This document shows positions 15,630 through 24,070 of a DNA stretch of 33,797 bases, piece by piece. The stretch is from an uncultured Lacinutrix sp. (lineage in GTDB: Bacteria; Bacteroidota; Bacteroidia; Flavobacteriales; Flavobacteriaceae): the NCBI GenBank assembly GCA_937129145.1, contig CAKZMU010000062.1, positions 1 to 33,797 on the forward strand, given 5' to 3'. The translations under genes and the position numbers were made by a program. The notes under the pieces were generated by a model, which was not told the origin of the DNA, searched no databases, and was given only the letters and a program-made list of their open reading frames with translations. The number at the start of each line of letters is the position of its first letter. Within the stretch, counting starts at the first letter, position 1.

Positions 15630-16249
15630 TGGCAGAGTTTATAAAGATATATGAAGATAATCCTAATCCAAAAGAAATAGCAAAAGTTGTTGCGGTTTTG
15701 AAAAGAGGAGGATTGATTATTTATCCAACAGATACTGTTTATGGTTTAGGTTGTGATATTACTAATAACAAAGCATTAGAACGTGTTGCCAGAATTAAAG
15801 GTGTTAAACTAGAGAAAGCAAATTTTTCGTTTGTGTGTCATGATTTAAGTAATTTAAGTGATTACGTAAAGCAAATTGACACAGCAACATTTAAAGCTTT
15901 AAAACGTGCACTTCCGGGACCTTATACATTTGTGCTTCCTGGAGCCAAAAGTTTACCTAATGCATTTAAAAAGAAGAAAACAGTAGGGATTAGAGTGCCA
16001 AATAATAGTATTGCTTTAGAAATTGTGAGGCAATTAGGAAACCCAATTATTTCAACATCTATTTACGATGAAGATGAAATATTGGAATACACAACCGACC
16101 CAGAATTGATTCTCGAAAAGTGGGATAAGCTAGTGGATATGGTTATTGATGGAGGTTATGGCGACAATGAACCGTCAACCATTATTGATTTTTCTGGTGA
16201 TGAACCAGAAGTGATTCGCGAGGGGAAAGGTAGCTTAGAAATATTTTAA
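15629..16249 (+). CDS. L-threonylcarbamoyladenylate synthase (Sua5/YciO/YrdC family)
   Basis: A probable enzyme making threonylcarbamoyl-AMP from Thr, bicarbonate and ATP for the t6A37 modification of tRNAs that read ANN codons. 206 residues. Features: KRGGLIIYPTDTVYGLGCDI (nucleotide and tRNA-like pocket, about 27-46), the basic stretch ARIKGVKLEK, GPYTFVLPG, VGIRVPNNSIA and PIISTSIYDED. The ATG at 15629 is used rather than the TTG just before it; it overlaps the pcrA stop by one base. No Sua5 C-terminal extension, so it is the short form. YciO-type paralogues are hard to separate by eye, so no symbol is given. Confidence 0.9.
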   Translation: MAEFIKIYEDNPNPKEIAKVVAVLKRGGLIIYPTDTVYGLGCDITNNKALERVARIKGVKLEKANFSFVCHDLSNLSDYVKQIDTATFKALKRALPGPYTFVLPGAKSLPNAFKKKKTVGIRVPNNSIALEIVRQLGNPIISTSIYDEDEILEYTTDPELILEKWDKLVDMVIDGGYGDNEPSTIIDFSGDEPEVIREGKGSLEIF

Positions 16250-16250
16250 T

Positions 16251-16282
16251 AAAAAAAAGCCCAACGTTAAAGTTGAGCTTTT
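16251..16282 (-). terminator. Terminator between converging genes
   Basis: On the minus strand, AAAGCTCAAC pairs with GTTGGGCTTT (one T-G wobble) around a 6-base loop, followed by a run of T (16251-16258). It ends the OmpA transcript. On the plus strand the stem has a mismatch and fewer T, so it may serve the converging operon only weakly. Confidence 0.75.
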
Positions 16283-16304
16283 AAAATAATATTTTTTATT
16301 ACGA

Positions 16305-17165
16305 TTAACTCCCGGCAGAAAGTGATTTCATTTCTTTCTCAATCATATCGTAGAACTGGTCAATTTTTGGCATAACTACAATACGAGTACGTCTGTTTTT
16401 AGCTCTGTTTTCCGCTGTATCATTATCAACCAATGGTACATGGTAACTTCTTCCAGCGGCAATTAAACGTGATGAGTTTACACCTAAATCTTCTAACACT
16501 CTAATAATAGAAGTTGAACGTTTTACACTTAAATCCCAATTGTCTAATAATACACCATTGCTCTTGTAAGATTGGCTATCGGTATGTCCTTCAACCATAC
16601 ACTCAAAATCTGGCTTATCATTTACTACTTTAGCAACCTTTGCCAATACGTTTTTAGCATTGGATGAAACAACATAGCTTCCGCTTCTAAATAATAATTT
16701 ATCAGAAATAGAAATAAATACAACGCCTTTTTCAACATTTACTTCAATGTCTGGGTCATTTATTCCAACTTCACGTTTTAAACTTGTTACCAAAGCAAGC
16801 GTCACACTATCCTTTTTGTTGATGGCGTCTTGTAAGCGAGTGATTTTCAGGTCTTTTTCTTTAATACTTTCTAAAGTTTTTTCAACATTAGAAGCACCTT
16901 TAGCAGTAAGCATTGTTAAATCCTTGTTGCTTTGTATAAGACTTTCGTTGTTTTTTCTCATATCTGCAAGTTGGTCTTTTAATGCATCTGCTCTAGCATT
17001 TGCAGCAGCAGCGTCAGATAGACATGAGTTAAGTTTAATAGTTGCAGTGTTTAATAGGTCTTGTGTTTCTTGTTGTTTTGCCTCTAGAGCAGCATATTCT
17101 TTTTTAGATACGCATGAACTTAAAACAAACATTGCTGATAGGCTTAACAATAAAATTCTCTTCAT
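16305..17165 (-). CDS. OmpA-family peptidoglycan-binding lipoprotein
   Basis: 286 residues. Lipoprotein signal with lipobox LSSC (Cys18), then an Ala/Gln/Lys-rich coiled coil at about 22-120 (repeated QQETQDLLNTAT-like heptads). The OmpA-like C-terminal domain follows at about 145-270: VEGHTDSQSYKSNG, NWDLSVKRSTSI and NRAKNRRTRIVVMPK, where the Asp and Arg residues that hold diaminopimelate are present. It probably ties the outer membrane to peptidoglycan. No beta barrel. Transcribed alone: a -7 box lies 38 bases upstream and the terminator follows directly. Confidence 0.93.
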   Translation of the reverse strand: MKRILLLSLSAMFVLSSCVSKKEYAALEAKQQETQDLLNTATIKLNSCLSDAAAANARADALKDQLADMRKNNESLIQSNKDLTMLTAKGASNVEKTLESIKEKDLKITRLQDAINKKDSVTLALVTSLKREVGINDPDIEVNVEKGVVFISISDKLLFRSGSYVVSSNAKNVLAKVAKVVNDKPDFECMVEGHTDSQSYKSNGVLLDNWDLSVKRSTSIIRVLEDLGVNSSRLIAAGRSYHVPLVDNDTAENRAKNRRTRIVVMPKIDQFYDMIEKEMKSLSAGS

Positions 17166-17203
17166 GATGTGTTGTTAATTAATTATTATTTTGACGAATG
17201 TCA

Positions 17204-17211
17204 CAAAATTA
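17204..17211 (-). promoter_or_regulatory. -7 box of OmpA-family gene
   Basis: The minus strand reads TAATTTTG, a perfect TAnnTTTG match, 38 bases before the ATG at 17165. No TTG at 17-23 bases further upstream. Confidence 0.45.
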
Positions 17212-17262
17212 TACAAAAAAGACCAAATATTAGTGGTATTAACAAAACTTTTGCTAACTAAG

Positions 17263-18252
17263 TTATAAACTTTTAAAAGTTTGTTTTTTAGCAAGAAAAT
17301 AAGACCAAACAATACTTTTATGGGTATGATAATTTGGTGATTTATTTTGAGTTTTTCGTTGTTTTAGAAGCGTGCTTAAATGAGCGTAAAAAGAGAAATG
17401 AGATTTTATAATTGCTAGGGTATGTCTTGGTTTTAATTCAAAAAGAAATTTTATACCAGCAACGCCATCTAATAATAATCTTACTAATACAAGATAGGTT
17501 ATATTACCTGATGCATTTTTTACTAGCGTATATAGGCTGTTTCTAAAGTTTAAGTAGGTTTTTTTAGGGCTTGTATTACTCAGTGTGGCACCACCAACAT
17601 GGTATATGGTTGAAGTGCCAACATACTTAATATCATAGCCTAAGTTTTTGGTTTGCCAACAAAAATCTATTTCTTCCATGTGAGCAAAAAAAGTTTCGTC
17701 AAAACCACCTAAGGCTTTAAAAACATGACTTCTAACAAATAAGCATGCGCCAGAAGCCCAAAAAATATTTGTGATATCGTCGTATTGTCCTTGGTCTTTT
17801 TCAATAATATTAAAAATGCGCCCACGGCAATACGGGTAACCCAATTTGTCAATAAATCCGCCACCAGCTCCAGCATACTCAAAGTACTCCTTGTTTTTTT
17901 GATCAAGAATTTTGGGTTGAATAATCGCAGTATTTGGTTCAGAAATAAATACTTCTTGAATTGGCAATAACCAATTTTTGGTCACTTCAACATCGCTGTT
18001 TAATAAGCAAAATACATCAGCTTTTATGTGTTGTAGTGCATCGTTATAACCTTTGGCATAACCTCCATTCACACTATTTTGAATAATTGTTACTTGCGGA
18101 AAATGTTCTTCTAGGAATAGTACAGAATCATCTGTTGAGGCATTATCAGCTACATAAATATCAGCTTCAGAGGAAAATGATATTACCGAAGGCAAAAATT
18201 GCTCTAGCAATTCTTTTCCGTTCCAATTTAATATGACTATGGCTATGTTCAA
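17263..18252 (-). CDS. Family 2 glycosyltransferase
   Basis: 329 residues with a GT-A fold. It starts directly at the first Rossmann strand (IAIVILNWNG), with the nucleotide-sugar site VADNASTDDSV at about 35-45 and the metal motif LLNSDVEV at about 83-90. The acceptor-loop region FWASGACLFVRS and the catalytic-base region EIDFCWQTKNLGY follow. This resembles rhamnosyl/galactofuranosyl-type transferases of surface polysaccharide synthesis. The start is a TTG at 18250-18252; no in-frame ATG exists near the conserved N-terminus. The TTG shares three bases with the stop of the preceding gene (TTGA), so translation is coupled. A hydrophobic stretch near 240-265 may touch the membrane. Confidence 0.9.
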   Translation of the reverse strand: MNIAIVILNWNGKELLEQFLPSVISFSSEADIYVADNASTDDSVLFLEEHFPQVTIIQNSVNGGYAKGYNDALQHIKADVFCLLNSDVEVTKNWLLPIQEVFISEPNTAIIQPKILDQKNKEYFEYAGAGGGFIDKLGYPYCRGRIFNIIEKDQGQYDDITNIFWASGACLFVRSHVFKALGGFDETFFAHMEEIDFCWQTKNLGYDIKYVGTSTIYHVGGATLSNTSPKKTYLNFRNSLYTLVKNASGNITYLVLVRLLLDGVAGIKFLFELKPRHTLAIIKSHFSFYAHLSTLLKQRKTQNKSPNYHTHKSIVWSYFLAKKQTFKSL

Positions 18253-18875
18253 GCGTGATTATGGTTTTTGATGTAAAAGGCAAAGTTAATTAACCAAAAT
18301 AAAATAGACCCTTCGGTCAGTCTTTGGTACAAGCCAATATAGTTTCCGTTTGGCTCGCTTGTAAGCAACATACTAAACACAAAAGCTATTGCGCCACATA
18401 TAATTGATTTTTTTGACAGTGCTTTGCCATTGCTCCAATTTTTAGCAGCAAACCCAATAATAATTAAGCATATTGGCACCAATACATACGTGAGCGCTCC
18501 CGACAAATTATGAATTATTTGAGATATACTTGGGTTAATAAACTCTCTGTTACAACCAGTATCACAAGGAAACAAACCAACTATAATGGTGCCTATACCA
18601 TAAAATACTCCAAACCCCATCAGTCCTATTTTTGTTGAAGTTGTTTTTGGAATAAACTTCAAAACTGAAAACGAAAACAGAGTAATTAAAATACCACTTG
18701 GGACATATCCCAAAACCCTCATGTAAGTACCATACGGTGTTCCAAAAGCATAACTCTCACTTATAAATTGACTTATATGACTGTAATCGTCAAACTGAAA
18801 ACCGCCTAAAACCGAAGGAATAATAAACAGTACTGCACCTAATAAACCAAGCCAAAAAGTTGTTGTTTTACTCAT
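18249..18875 (-). CDS. DUF998 multi-pass membrane protein
   Basis: 208 residues with about six membrane helices, the first at 7-25. The stretch GLFPCDTGCNRE between helices and the pattern HISQFISESYAFGTPYG are typical of the DUF998 family (name from memory). Function unknown; fatty-acid or headgroup-related roles have been guessed for the fold but nothing here proves it. Its start overlaps the stop of the HsdR-N-like gene by 8 bases and its end overlaps the glycosyltransferase start, so the three genes form one transcript. Confidence 0.85.
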   Translation of the reverse strand: MSKTTTFWLGLLGAVLFIIPSVLGGFQFDDYSHISQFISESYAFGTPYGTYMRVLGYVPSGILITLFSFSVLKFIPKTTSTKIGLMGFGVFYGIGTIIVGLFPCDTGCNREFINPSISQIIHNLSGALTYVLVPICLIIIGFAAKNWSNGKALSKKSIICGAIAFVFSMLLTSEPNGNYIGLYQRLTEGSILFWLINFAFYIKNHNHA

Positions 18876-19314
18876 TATAACTAGGAATGTCTTTTAGAAA
18901 TTGATAACGTTCTTCATCAAAATCAATACTGCAATAATAGTGATTTAATCCGTTGGTAACCATTAAATACGTAGCGTTTAATGCTAGGTTGTATCTTGCT
19001 ATTTGGTCGAATGTGCTTTGATTAATGGTAATTTTTGGTGCTTTACATTCTACAATTAAATGTATGGAGCCATCAGAGTTAAACACCACAATATCGTATC
19101 TTTTTTTTAGCTTATTGATTTTTAACTCTTTCTCGACGTTTATTAATGATTTGGGATATTTTTTTTCATTAATGAGATATTGCACACAATGTTGGCGCAC
19201 CCATTCTTCAGGTTGTAAAACCACAAATTTTTTGCGGATATCATCAAAAATATAAGGTTTATTTTCGCTATTTTTGAATCGAAAGGTATATGTGGGAAAA
19301 TCTAATTTTTGCAC
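18868..19314 (-). CDS. Stand-alone HsdR N-terminal-type nuclease-fold protein
   Basis: 148 residues resembling the type I restriction R-protein N-terminal domain (HSDR_N_2). Seen: PEEWVRQHCVQYLINEK (35-51), KKRYDIVVF (Asp74) and LIVECKAP (Glu89, Lys91), the D...ExK core of a PD-(D/E)xK nuclease. No helicase, HsdM or HsdS is nearby, so this is not a restriction system. Start: a GTG at 19314 gives MQKLDFPTYTF, the N-terminus I recall for relatives; an in-frame TTG at 19341 is possible but would overlap the holA start codon. This protein next to holA is a familiar arrangement in flavobacteria (from memory). Role unknown. Confidence 0.8.
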   Translation of the reverse strand: MQKLDFPTYTFRFKNSENKPYIFDDIRKKFVVLQPEEWVRQHCVQYLINEKKYPKSLINVEKELKINKLKKRYDIVVFNSDGSIHLIVECKAPKITINQSTFDQIARYNLALNATYLMVTNGLNHYYCSIDFDEERYQFLKDIPSYNE

Positions 19315-19340
19315 ATCACAAATTTGGTGATTTTTTTTCA

Positions 19341-20345
19341 ATGGACGAAGTTAAACAACTAGTAAACGATATTAAAAATGGTAATATTAAGCCAATTTAT
19401 TTCCTAATGGGAGAAGAGGCTTATTATATTGATAAGATTTCCGATTTTATTGAAGGCACCATTCTTGCTGAAGAAGAAAAAGGCTTTAACCAAATGGTGC
19501 TCTATGGTCGCGACGTATCGATTGACGATATTGTAAGTAATGCCAAACGTTACCCAATGATGGCAGAACGACAAGTAGTTATTGTTAAGGAGGCACAAGA
19601 TTTATCCAGAACAATTGAAAAACTGGTGTCTTATGCCGAAAATCCGCAACCAACAACCGTTTTGGTAATCAATTACAAATACAAAAAAATAGATAAGCGT
19701 AAAACACTTTATAAAACCATTAAAAAAAGCGGAGTTGTTTACGAAAGCAAGAAACTGTATGAAAACCAAGTGGCCGATTGGATTCGACGAGTGTTGTCGC
19801 CAAAAGGTTATAGTATTTCGCCAAAAGCAGCACAAATGCTGGTGGAGTTTTTAGGAACAGATTTAAGCAAGATTAACAATGAACTTGAAAAGCTGCAATT
19901 AATAATTCCTAAAGACACACAAATTTCTCCTGAACTAATTGAAGAAAATATAGGCATTTCTAAAGACTATAACAATTTTGAATTGCGAAAAGCAGTAGGT
20001 GAGAGGAATGTTGTAAAAGTGCATCAAATAGTCAATTACTTTGCCGATAACCCAAAAGATAATCCAATGGTTGTGACTGTGTCGTTACTTTTTAATTTCT
20101 TTTCACAACTATTACATTTACATGGTTTAAATGATAAATCACCACGAAATATCGCCTCAAAACTTAGAGTGAATCCATACTTTGTAAACGAATACACCAA
20201 TGCAGCAAGAAATTACCCAATGAAAAAGGTGAGTAGTGTTATTGCCACCTTACGCGAGTTTGATGTAAAAAGCAAAGGTGTTGGTGCTAATGCTGTGCCA
20301 CAAGGTGACTTACTAAAGGAGTTGATGGTTAGGATTATGAGTTAG
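19341..20345 (+). CDS. holA: DNA polymerase III delta subunit
   Basis: This clamp-loader subunit opens the beta sliding clamp. 334 residues from the ATG at 19341 (MDEVKQLVNDIKNG); the frame is open to 19290, but the extra residues do not fit the family. Seen: IKPIYFLMGEEAYYIDKI (N-terminal fold), FNQMVLYGRD, RYPMMAERQVVIVKEAQ, the helical lid domain (KGYSISPKAAQMLVEFLG, DLSKINNELEKL) and the C-terminal collar helix domain. It is divergent from the HsdR-N-like gene with only 26 bases between the two starts, so their promoters must lie inside each other's coding region or leader. Confidence 0.95.
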   Translation: MDEVKQLVNDIKNGNIKPIYFLMGEEAYYIDKISDFIEGTILAEEEKGFNQMVLYGRDVSIDDIVSNAKRYPMMAERQVVIVKEAQDLSRTIEKLVSYAENPQPTTVLVINYKYKKIDKRKTLYKTIKKSGVVYESKKLYENQVADWIRRVLSPKGYSISPKAAQMLVEFLGTDLSKINNELEKLQLIIPKDTQISPELIEENIGISKDYNNFELRKAVGERNVVKVHQIVNYFADNPKDNPMVVTVSLLFNFFSQLLHLHGLNDKSPRNIASKLRVNPYFVNEYTNAARNYPMKKVSSVIATLREFDVKSKGVGANAVPQGDLLKELMVRIMS

Positions 20346-20393
20346 TTAGAAACTATCAGTGACTTTTCTCTTTAAGAAAGCTGTTTACTTGTT

Positions 20394-21206
20394 TTAAATT
20401 TCAATTTCCACTATTTCTGCTCTAGCTCCAAAACGAATAGGTAAAATACTAGTTCCAATTCCTTTTGAAACATACATTTTTGGCTCAGATTCTTTATACC
20501 ACCCTTTTAAATAGTTTCCGCTTCCTTGAGGTTTAAAGGGAGCAATTCCCAAAAGAGTAATTTGACCTCCATGTGTATGTCCAGAAAGCACTAAGTCGAT
20601 ATTTAATTGCTCTTTTTGCATAGCAATTATATCTCTATGTGCTGGACAATGCGTTAAGACAATATTGGTTTTAGCATGTTTTAAGTTTTCAATAGCTTTT
20701 GTAAAATCTGCATTTCCACCAACTAAATCGTCAGTTCCTATTATTGATATTTCTCGATTTCTTATTGAAATAGTTCTATTTTCATTTATTAATAATTCAC
20801 AATTATTTGTTGAATAAGCTTTGCTGAGTTTTGTTAAATCTACATTCCCCCAATATTCCCAATTACCTGTAATTGCATATTTTTTAATTGATTCATCTAT
20901 TAACTTAAGGAATGAATTAAGTGAGTCGATGTTTTCTGTTTTATCAACAGAATCACCAGTAATAAATATCAAATCTGGTTTTAACGAATTTATTTTTCGC
21001 GCAATTGATTTGTGAAAAGACCTTAATTTGTTAAAATGTAAGTCTGAAATTTGGATAACTCTAATCTTGTTTTTGCTTGATTTGGAGATATCGAAATAAT
21101 TCCAGTCAATTATATATTTTTCAAACCATAGAGAGTCTAAAAGTACTAGCCCAATCGAGGCTAATATTCCTCTTTTAATAAATTTTCTTCTAGTTATTTT
21201 TACCAT
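20394..21206 (-). CDS. Membrane-bound metallophosphoesterase with altered GNHE motif
   Basis: 270 residues of the YkuE/YaeI-like calcineurin fold. The N-terminus TRRKFIKRGILASIGLVLL looks like a twin-arginine signal or signal anchor. Metal motifs: SDLHF (54-58), GDSVD (84-88), GNWEYW (114-119), LTHCPAH (184-190) and GHTHGGQ (209-215). The third motif normally reads GNH(D/E), and Trp116 replaces the His that usually assists catalysis; the Asn ligand remains. Relatives cleave lipid-linked pyrophosphates such as UDP-diacylglucosamine, but the substrate is not known here. It follows doxX by 26 bases and converges on holA (48-base gap, no convincing terminator). Confidence 0.88.
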   Translation of the reverse strand: MVKITRRKFIKRGILASIGLVLLDSLWFEKYIIDWNYFDISKSSKNKIRVIQISDLHFNKLRSFHKSIARKINSLKPDLIFITGDSVDKTENIDSLNSFLKLIDESIKKYAITGNWEYWGNVDLTKLSKAYSTNNCELLINENRTISIRNREISIIGTDDLVGGNADFTKAIENLKHAKTNIVLTHCPAHRDIIAMQKEQLNIDLVLSGHTHGGQITLLGIAPFKPQGSGNYLKGWYKESEPKMYVSKGIGTSILPIRFGARAEIVEIEI

Positions 21207-21232
21207 TATTTGATAGGTGAATAAATGGTATT

Positions 21233-21610
21233 TTATTTCCCATCAATCGAATACTTCCCAGGACCAGCTAATAATATCACTATATAAGCCATTAAAAAGA
21301 GCAATGCTTTTTCTTGTCTTGCAATTGGGTCATTTAAATGCACAAAGAAAAAGGCGACCAACATCGTTGCTATTGGGAAAATGGCGGCGAGTTTTGTTCT
21401 AAACCCAAAAATGACAAATACAGGTGCAATAACTTCGCCAATTAATACCAATGTTAGTGAGGTTGGTGCACCAATGCCCAAAGGGTCTGGAAACTCAATG
21501 GTATCAGCAAACATTCTTTCTATTTTAGGGATTCCGTGAGTTAGCATCATGGCAGAAGTACCAATTCTTAAAATGGCTAAGGCTAAGTCGTTGTAGTTTT
21601 TTGTAAACAT
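21233..21610 (-). CDS. DoxX family membrane protein
   Basis: 125 residues with four membrane helices (about 8-24, 50-68, 72-92, 100-118). LAILRIGTSAMMLTHGIPK (10-28) and the LGIGAPTSLTLVLIGEVIAP region are typical of DoxX/DoxD-like proteins. Members are thought to take part in redox or sulfur metabolism, but the family is broad. It begins five bases after the stop of the LytTR regulator, so it is part of the same operon and may be a target of it. Confidence 0.9.
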   Translation of the reverse strand: MFTKNYNDLALAILRIGTSAMMLTHGIPKIERMFADTIEFPDPLGIGAPTSLTLVLIGEVIAPVFVIFGFRTKLAAIFPIATMLVAFFFVHLNDPIARQEKALLFLMAYIVILLAGPGKYSIDGK

Positions 21611-21615
21611 GGCAG

Positions 21616-22293
21616 TTAGTTTAGTGACTTTAAAAAGTCTGATTTATAGGTTTGACCAATAGGAACAGTTTTATCTCCAATGGTTATAACATTTCCTGCT
21701 AAGCTATTCATTTTTTTTAAATTAACAGCAAACGACTTATGACAACGTACAAATTGGTTAGGCAACAGCTTTAAAATATTGGTAAAGGTGCTATTGGTTG
21801 TTATTATGGAATGTTCTTGATGCACTTTCACGTAATCACCAAAAGCTTCAACAAATAAAATGTCATCGGGATGTACTTTGTGTAGCACTTTGTTTGCTTT
21901 TATTAAAATAGCGTCATCACTATTATTTTCTGATTTTTTCTTGTTTAACGCTTTGTTTGCAGCAGCTAAAAAACGCTCAAAAGAAAAAGGTTTTAGTAAA
22001 TAATCTATGGCATTGACTTCAAAACCTTCTAAGGCAAACTCAGAATACGCTGTGGTGAAAATAACATCAGGTGGATGTTGCATTGATTTATAAAACTCTA
22101 ATCCTGATAATTTTGGCATATTAATATCTAGAAATAGCAAATCAATATCTTTTTGACTATTTAAAATTGAGATGGCTTCCAAGGCATTGTTACAAATTGA
22201 CACAGCGTTTAGAAATTCCACATCATCACAAAATATTTTTAATACGGATTGCGAAGAAGGTTCGTCGTCTATAATTAAACAGTTGAGCTTCAT
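21616..22293 (-). CDS. LytTR-family response regulator
   Basis: 225 residues. The receiver domain (1-115) has acidic pocket IIDDEP (7-12), phosphoacceptor Asp56 in LFLDINMP, the switch Thr/Ser region VIFTTAYSEFA and Lys in YLLKPF. A Lys/Asn-rich linker follows (about 128-140). The LytTR DNA-binding domain spans about 140-225 (HPDDILFVEAFGDYVKVH, LLPNQFVRCHKSFAVN), ending in a typical GQTYKSDFL. LytTR domains bind direct repeats about two helical turns apart, and such repeats exist upstream of this operon. Four bases separate it from the kinase gene. Confidence 0.95.
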   Translation of the reverse strand: MKLNCLIIDDEPSSQSVLKIFCDDVEFLNAVSICNNALEAISILNSQKDIDLLFLDINMPKLSGLEFYKSMQHPPDVIFTTAYSEFALEGFEVNAIDYLLKPFSFERFLAAANKALNKKKSENNSDDAILIKANKVLHKVHPDDILFVEAFGDYVKVHQEHSIITTNSTFTNILKLLPNQFVRCHKSFAVNLKKMNSLAGNVITIGDKTVPIGQTYKSDFLKSLN

Positions 22294-22297
22294 AGCC

Positions 22298-23359
22298 TTA
22301 TTGTTGTGTGTTTATGGTTAATTGAACAGTAAAAATGTTATTCTTATTGTCTGTTGTAAATGCGTGATTATTTGGATACACAATATCTAGGTTTTTTTTA
22401 ATGTTTTCAAGTCCTACACCAGAAGCTTCATTGGTATTATTATCATCGTTTTCCTCTAAACTATTATTCTCAATTTTAAAACTAAAAACACCCTCTTTTT
22501 GACTCATAGAAATATTAATAAAGGTCTGGTCTAAATCACCTTTTATACCATGTTTAAAACTGTTTTCAATAAGAGGGAGTAACAACATTGGATATATTTT
22601 AAAGTCTTCGTCTTCCACAGTTGTTTTTAAGTTGATATTATTAAATCCTTGTACTCTAAACTTTTGAAATTCGATGTAGTTCTTTAAAAGAGTTATTTCA
22701 TCTTTCAATGACACTCTTTCGGTATTAGAATCGTAAATCACATAGCGTAATATATCTGATAGCTGTACAACTGCATCCTTAATATTGTCTTTCTTTTGAA
22801 TGGCAAGGGAATAAATAACGTTAAGGGAATTAAACAAGAAATGAGGATTAATTTGTGAACGTAACGACGATAATTGTATTTGAATGAGTTCGTTTTGAGA
22901 CTTTAGTGCTTTGTTTTCATTTCTATTAAAATAAAACCAATCTTCAGATAGTTTTAAAAGCAACGTGGAAACCAAAAATATGCTAAAAATCACTATATGT
23001 CTAGTATTTGAGTGGTAGGAAATAAAAAAGTAATTAGGAAATAGCTTGTCGAGTAATGGTTCAAACAGCCAAATATGCAGTTGCGTAAAAAGTACAAGAT
23101 TGACAATAAAAGCTAGAACAAATAGTGCATATTTTTCTTTTTTTAAAAGCTTAGGAATAATAACATACAAGTTGATTAATACAGGAATAGCCACACTAAT
23201 TAAAAAACCAATGGTGTAGATATAATCAATCTTGATGGGCTTTTGTCCTTTAGAAAAAATTAAGAGCAAGATGATAAAAGAGAATAACCACAGCACCGAA
23301 TTAAACAAAAACGGTCTGTGGTTATTTAGTTTATTTATATATGGATTAAGGTTGAGCAT
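22298..23359 (-). CDS. LytS-type sensor histidine kinase
   Basis: 353 residues. Four membrane helices (about 19-36, 47-68, 77-98, 121-138) form the sensor part. A short coiled linker follows, then the His_kinase domain with phospho-His173 in SQINPHFLFNSLN and a HATPase-like region from about 240 (PMLLLPLIENSFKHGIK, SGVGLENIKKNL). No large periplasmic sensing domain, so the signal is probably membrane-associated. The start overlaps the end of the lipoprotein gene by 14 bases, and the regulator follows by four, so the kinase, regulator and lipoprotein are translated from one message. Confidence 0.93.
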   Translation of the reverse strand: MLNLNPYINKLNNHRPFLFNSVLWLFSFIILLLIFSKGQKPIKIDYIYTIGFLISVAIPVLINLYVIIPKLLKKEKYALFVLAFIVNLVLFTQLHIWLFEPLLDKLFPNYFFISYHSNTRHIVIFSIFLVSTLLLKLSEDWFYFNRNENKALKSQNELIQIQLSSLRSQINPHFLFNSLNVIYSLAIQKKDNIKDAVVQLSDILRYVIYDSNTERVSLKDEITLLKNYIEFQKFRVQGFNNINLKTTVEDEDFKIYPMLLLPLIENSFKHGIKGDLDQTFINISMSQKEGVFSFKIENNSLEENDDNNTNEASGVGLENIKKNLDIVYPNNHAFTTDNKNNIFTVQLTINTQQ

Positions 23360-24002
23360 CCGTTTTTGTTAAGGTGAATTCTTCAGATGATTGCCATTTG
23401 TATTCAATATCTGCTTTCATGTATTTTTTAAGAAATTTATATAACTCTTCAGAAGTGGCCGTTAGTACAAAGGACTGGTCAATACCAACTATTTCATGCT
23501 TTAATTTTAGCTGTTTTTTATCAAACAAATCGGTTAGTCTGCCCTCATCTAACCAAGTAATGTTTAGTTTGTTATCTTCTATTTCATCAATTTTTGCAAC
23601 CGAATGTGTTCTAAGCAAATGCTGACTTACTAAATCATTGCCAATATCTTCGTAATTAAACGGAATAAAATCCATAAATAGTTGCTCATCTATTTTAAAT
23701 GGCATTGCCATAAAGATAGATTCATTGTCATTCTTGGTGCGTGTAATAAAATACCCATCGTTATACTTTTCGAAAGCGATTTTATCTTCCTCACTAACTT
23801 TAAACAAATCTTTGTTTTCTTCTAAAAACATTTGTCTAAACGATACAACTGTCCATTTAGCATTTTTGTTATCAACCCACTCACCAATAAGACTTTCTTG
23901 AAACTCTGTAGATTCTGGTGTGTAAAAAGGTTGAATTGATTTTACAATACAAGAGCTAAAAAAAGTTAAACAGCAAAGTAATAAGAGTGATTTAGTTTTC
24001 AT
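23346..24002 (-). CDS. Lipoprotein encoded ahead of LytS/LytTR pair, unknown function
   Basis: 218 residues from the ATG at 24002, chosen because it opens a lipoprotein signal (MKTKSLLLLCCLTFFSSC, Cys18); the longer frame to 24065 adds a stretch with no signal. The rest is acidic and probably beta-rich, with SLIGEWVDNKNAKWTVV at about 40-56 and a lipocalin-like pattern of strands (FIPFNYEDIGNDL, NKLNITWLDEG). No family is recognised. Position as first gene of the kinase/regulator operon suggests a sensing or envelope-stress accessory role (inference). A promoter and two direct repeats lie upstream. Confidence 0.8.
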   Translation of the reverse strand: MKTKSLLLLCCLTFFSSCIVKSIQPFYTPESTEFQESLIGEWVDNKNAKWTVVSFRQMFLEENKDLFKVSEEDKIAFEKYNDGYFITRTKNDNESIFMAMPFKIDEQLFMDFIPFNYEDIGNDLVSQHLLRTHSVAKIDEIEDNKLNITWLDEGRLTDLFDKKQLKLKHEIVGIDQSFVLTATSEELYKFLKKYMKADIEYKWQSSEEFTLTKTDAQP

Positions 24003-24031
24003 AATTTCTAAGTTTTTTTGATTTCTTAGAA

Positions 24032-24062
24032 CAAAACAATAACAATGTCGTGTGCAAATCAA
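24032..24062 (-). promoter_or_regulatory. Promoter of the lipoprotein-lytS-lytTR operon
   Basis: On the minus strand TTG (24060-24062), 20 bases, then TTGTTTTG (24032-24039), one base off TAnnTTTG. The spacing falls within the flavobacterial TTG-N17-23-TAnnTTTG pattern. The ATG at 24002 is 29 bases downstream. Confidence 0.45.
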
Positions 24063-24070
24063 CAAATTTC

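Noticed and set aside
18868..19314. Type I restriction-modification system
   Set aside because: Only the N-terminal nuclease domain is present, with no motor, methylase or specificity gene around it.
20346..20393. Terminator between holA and the metallophosphoesterase
   Set aside because: Only a weak CTTT...AAAG pairing is seen, without a T run in a fitting position.
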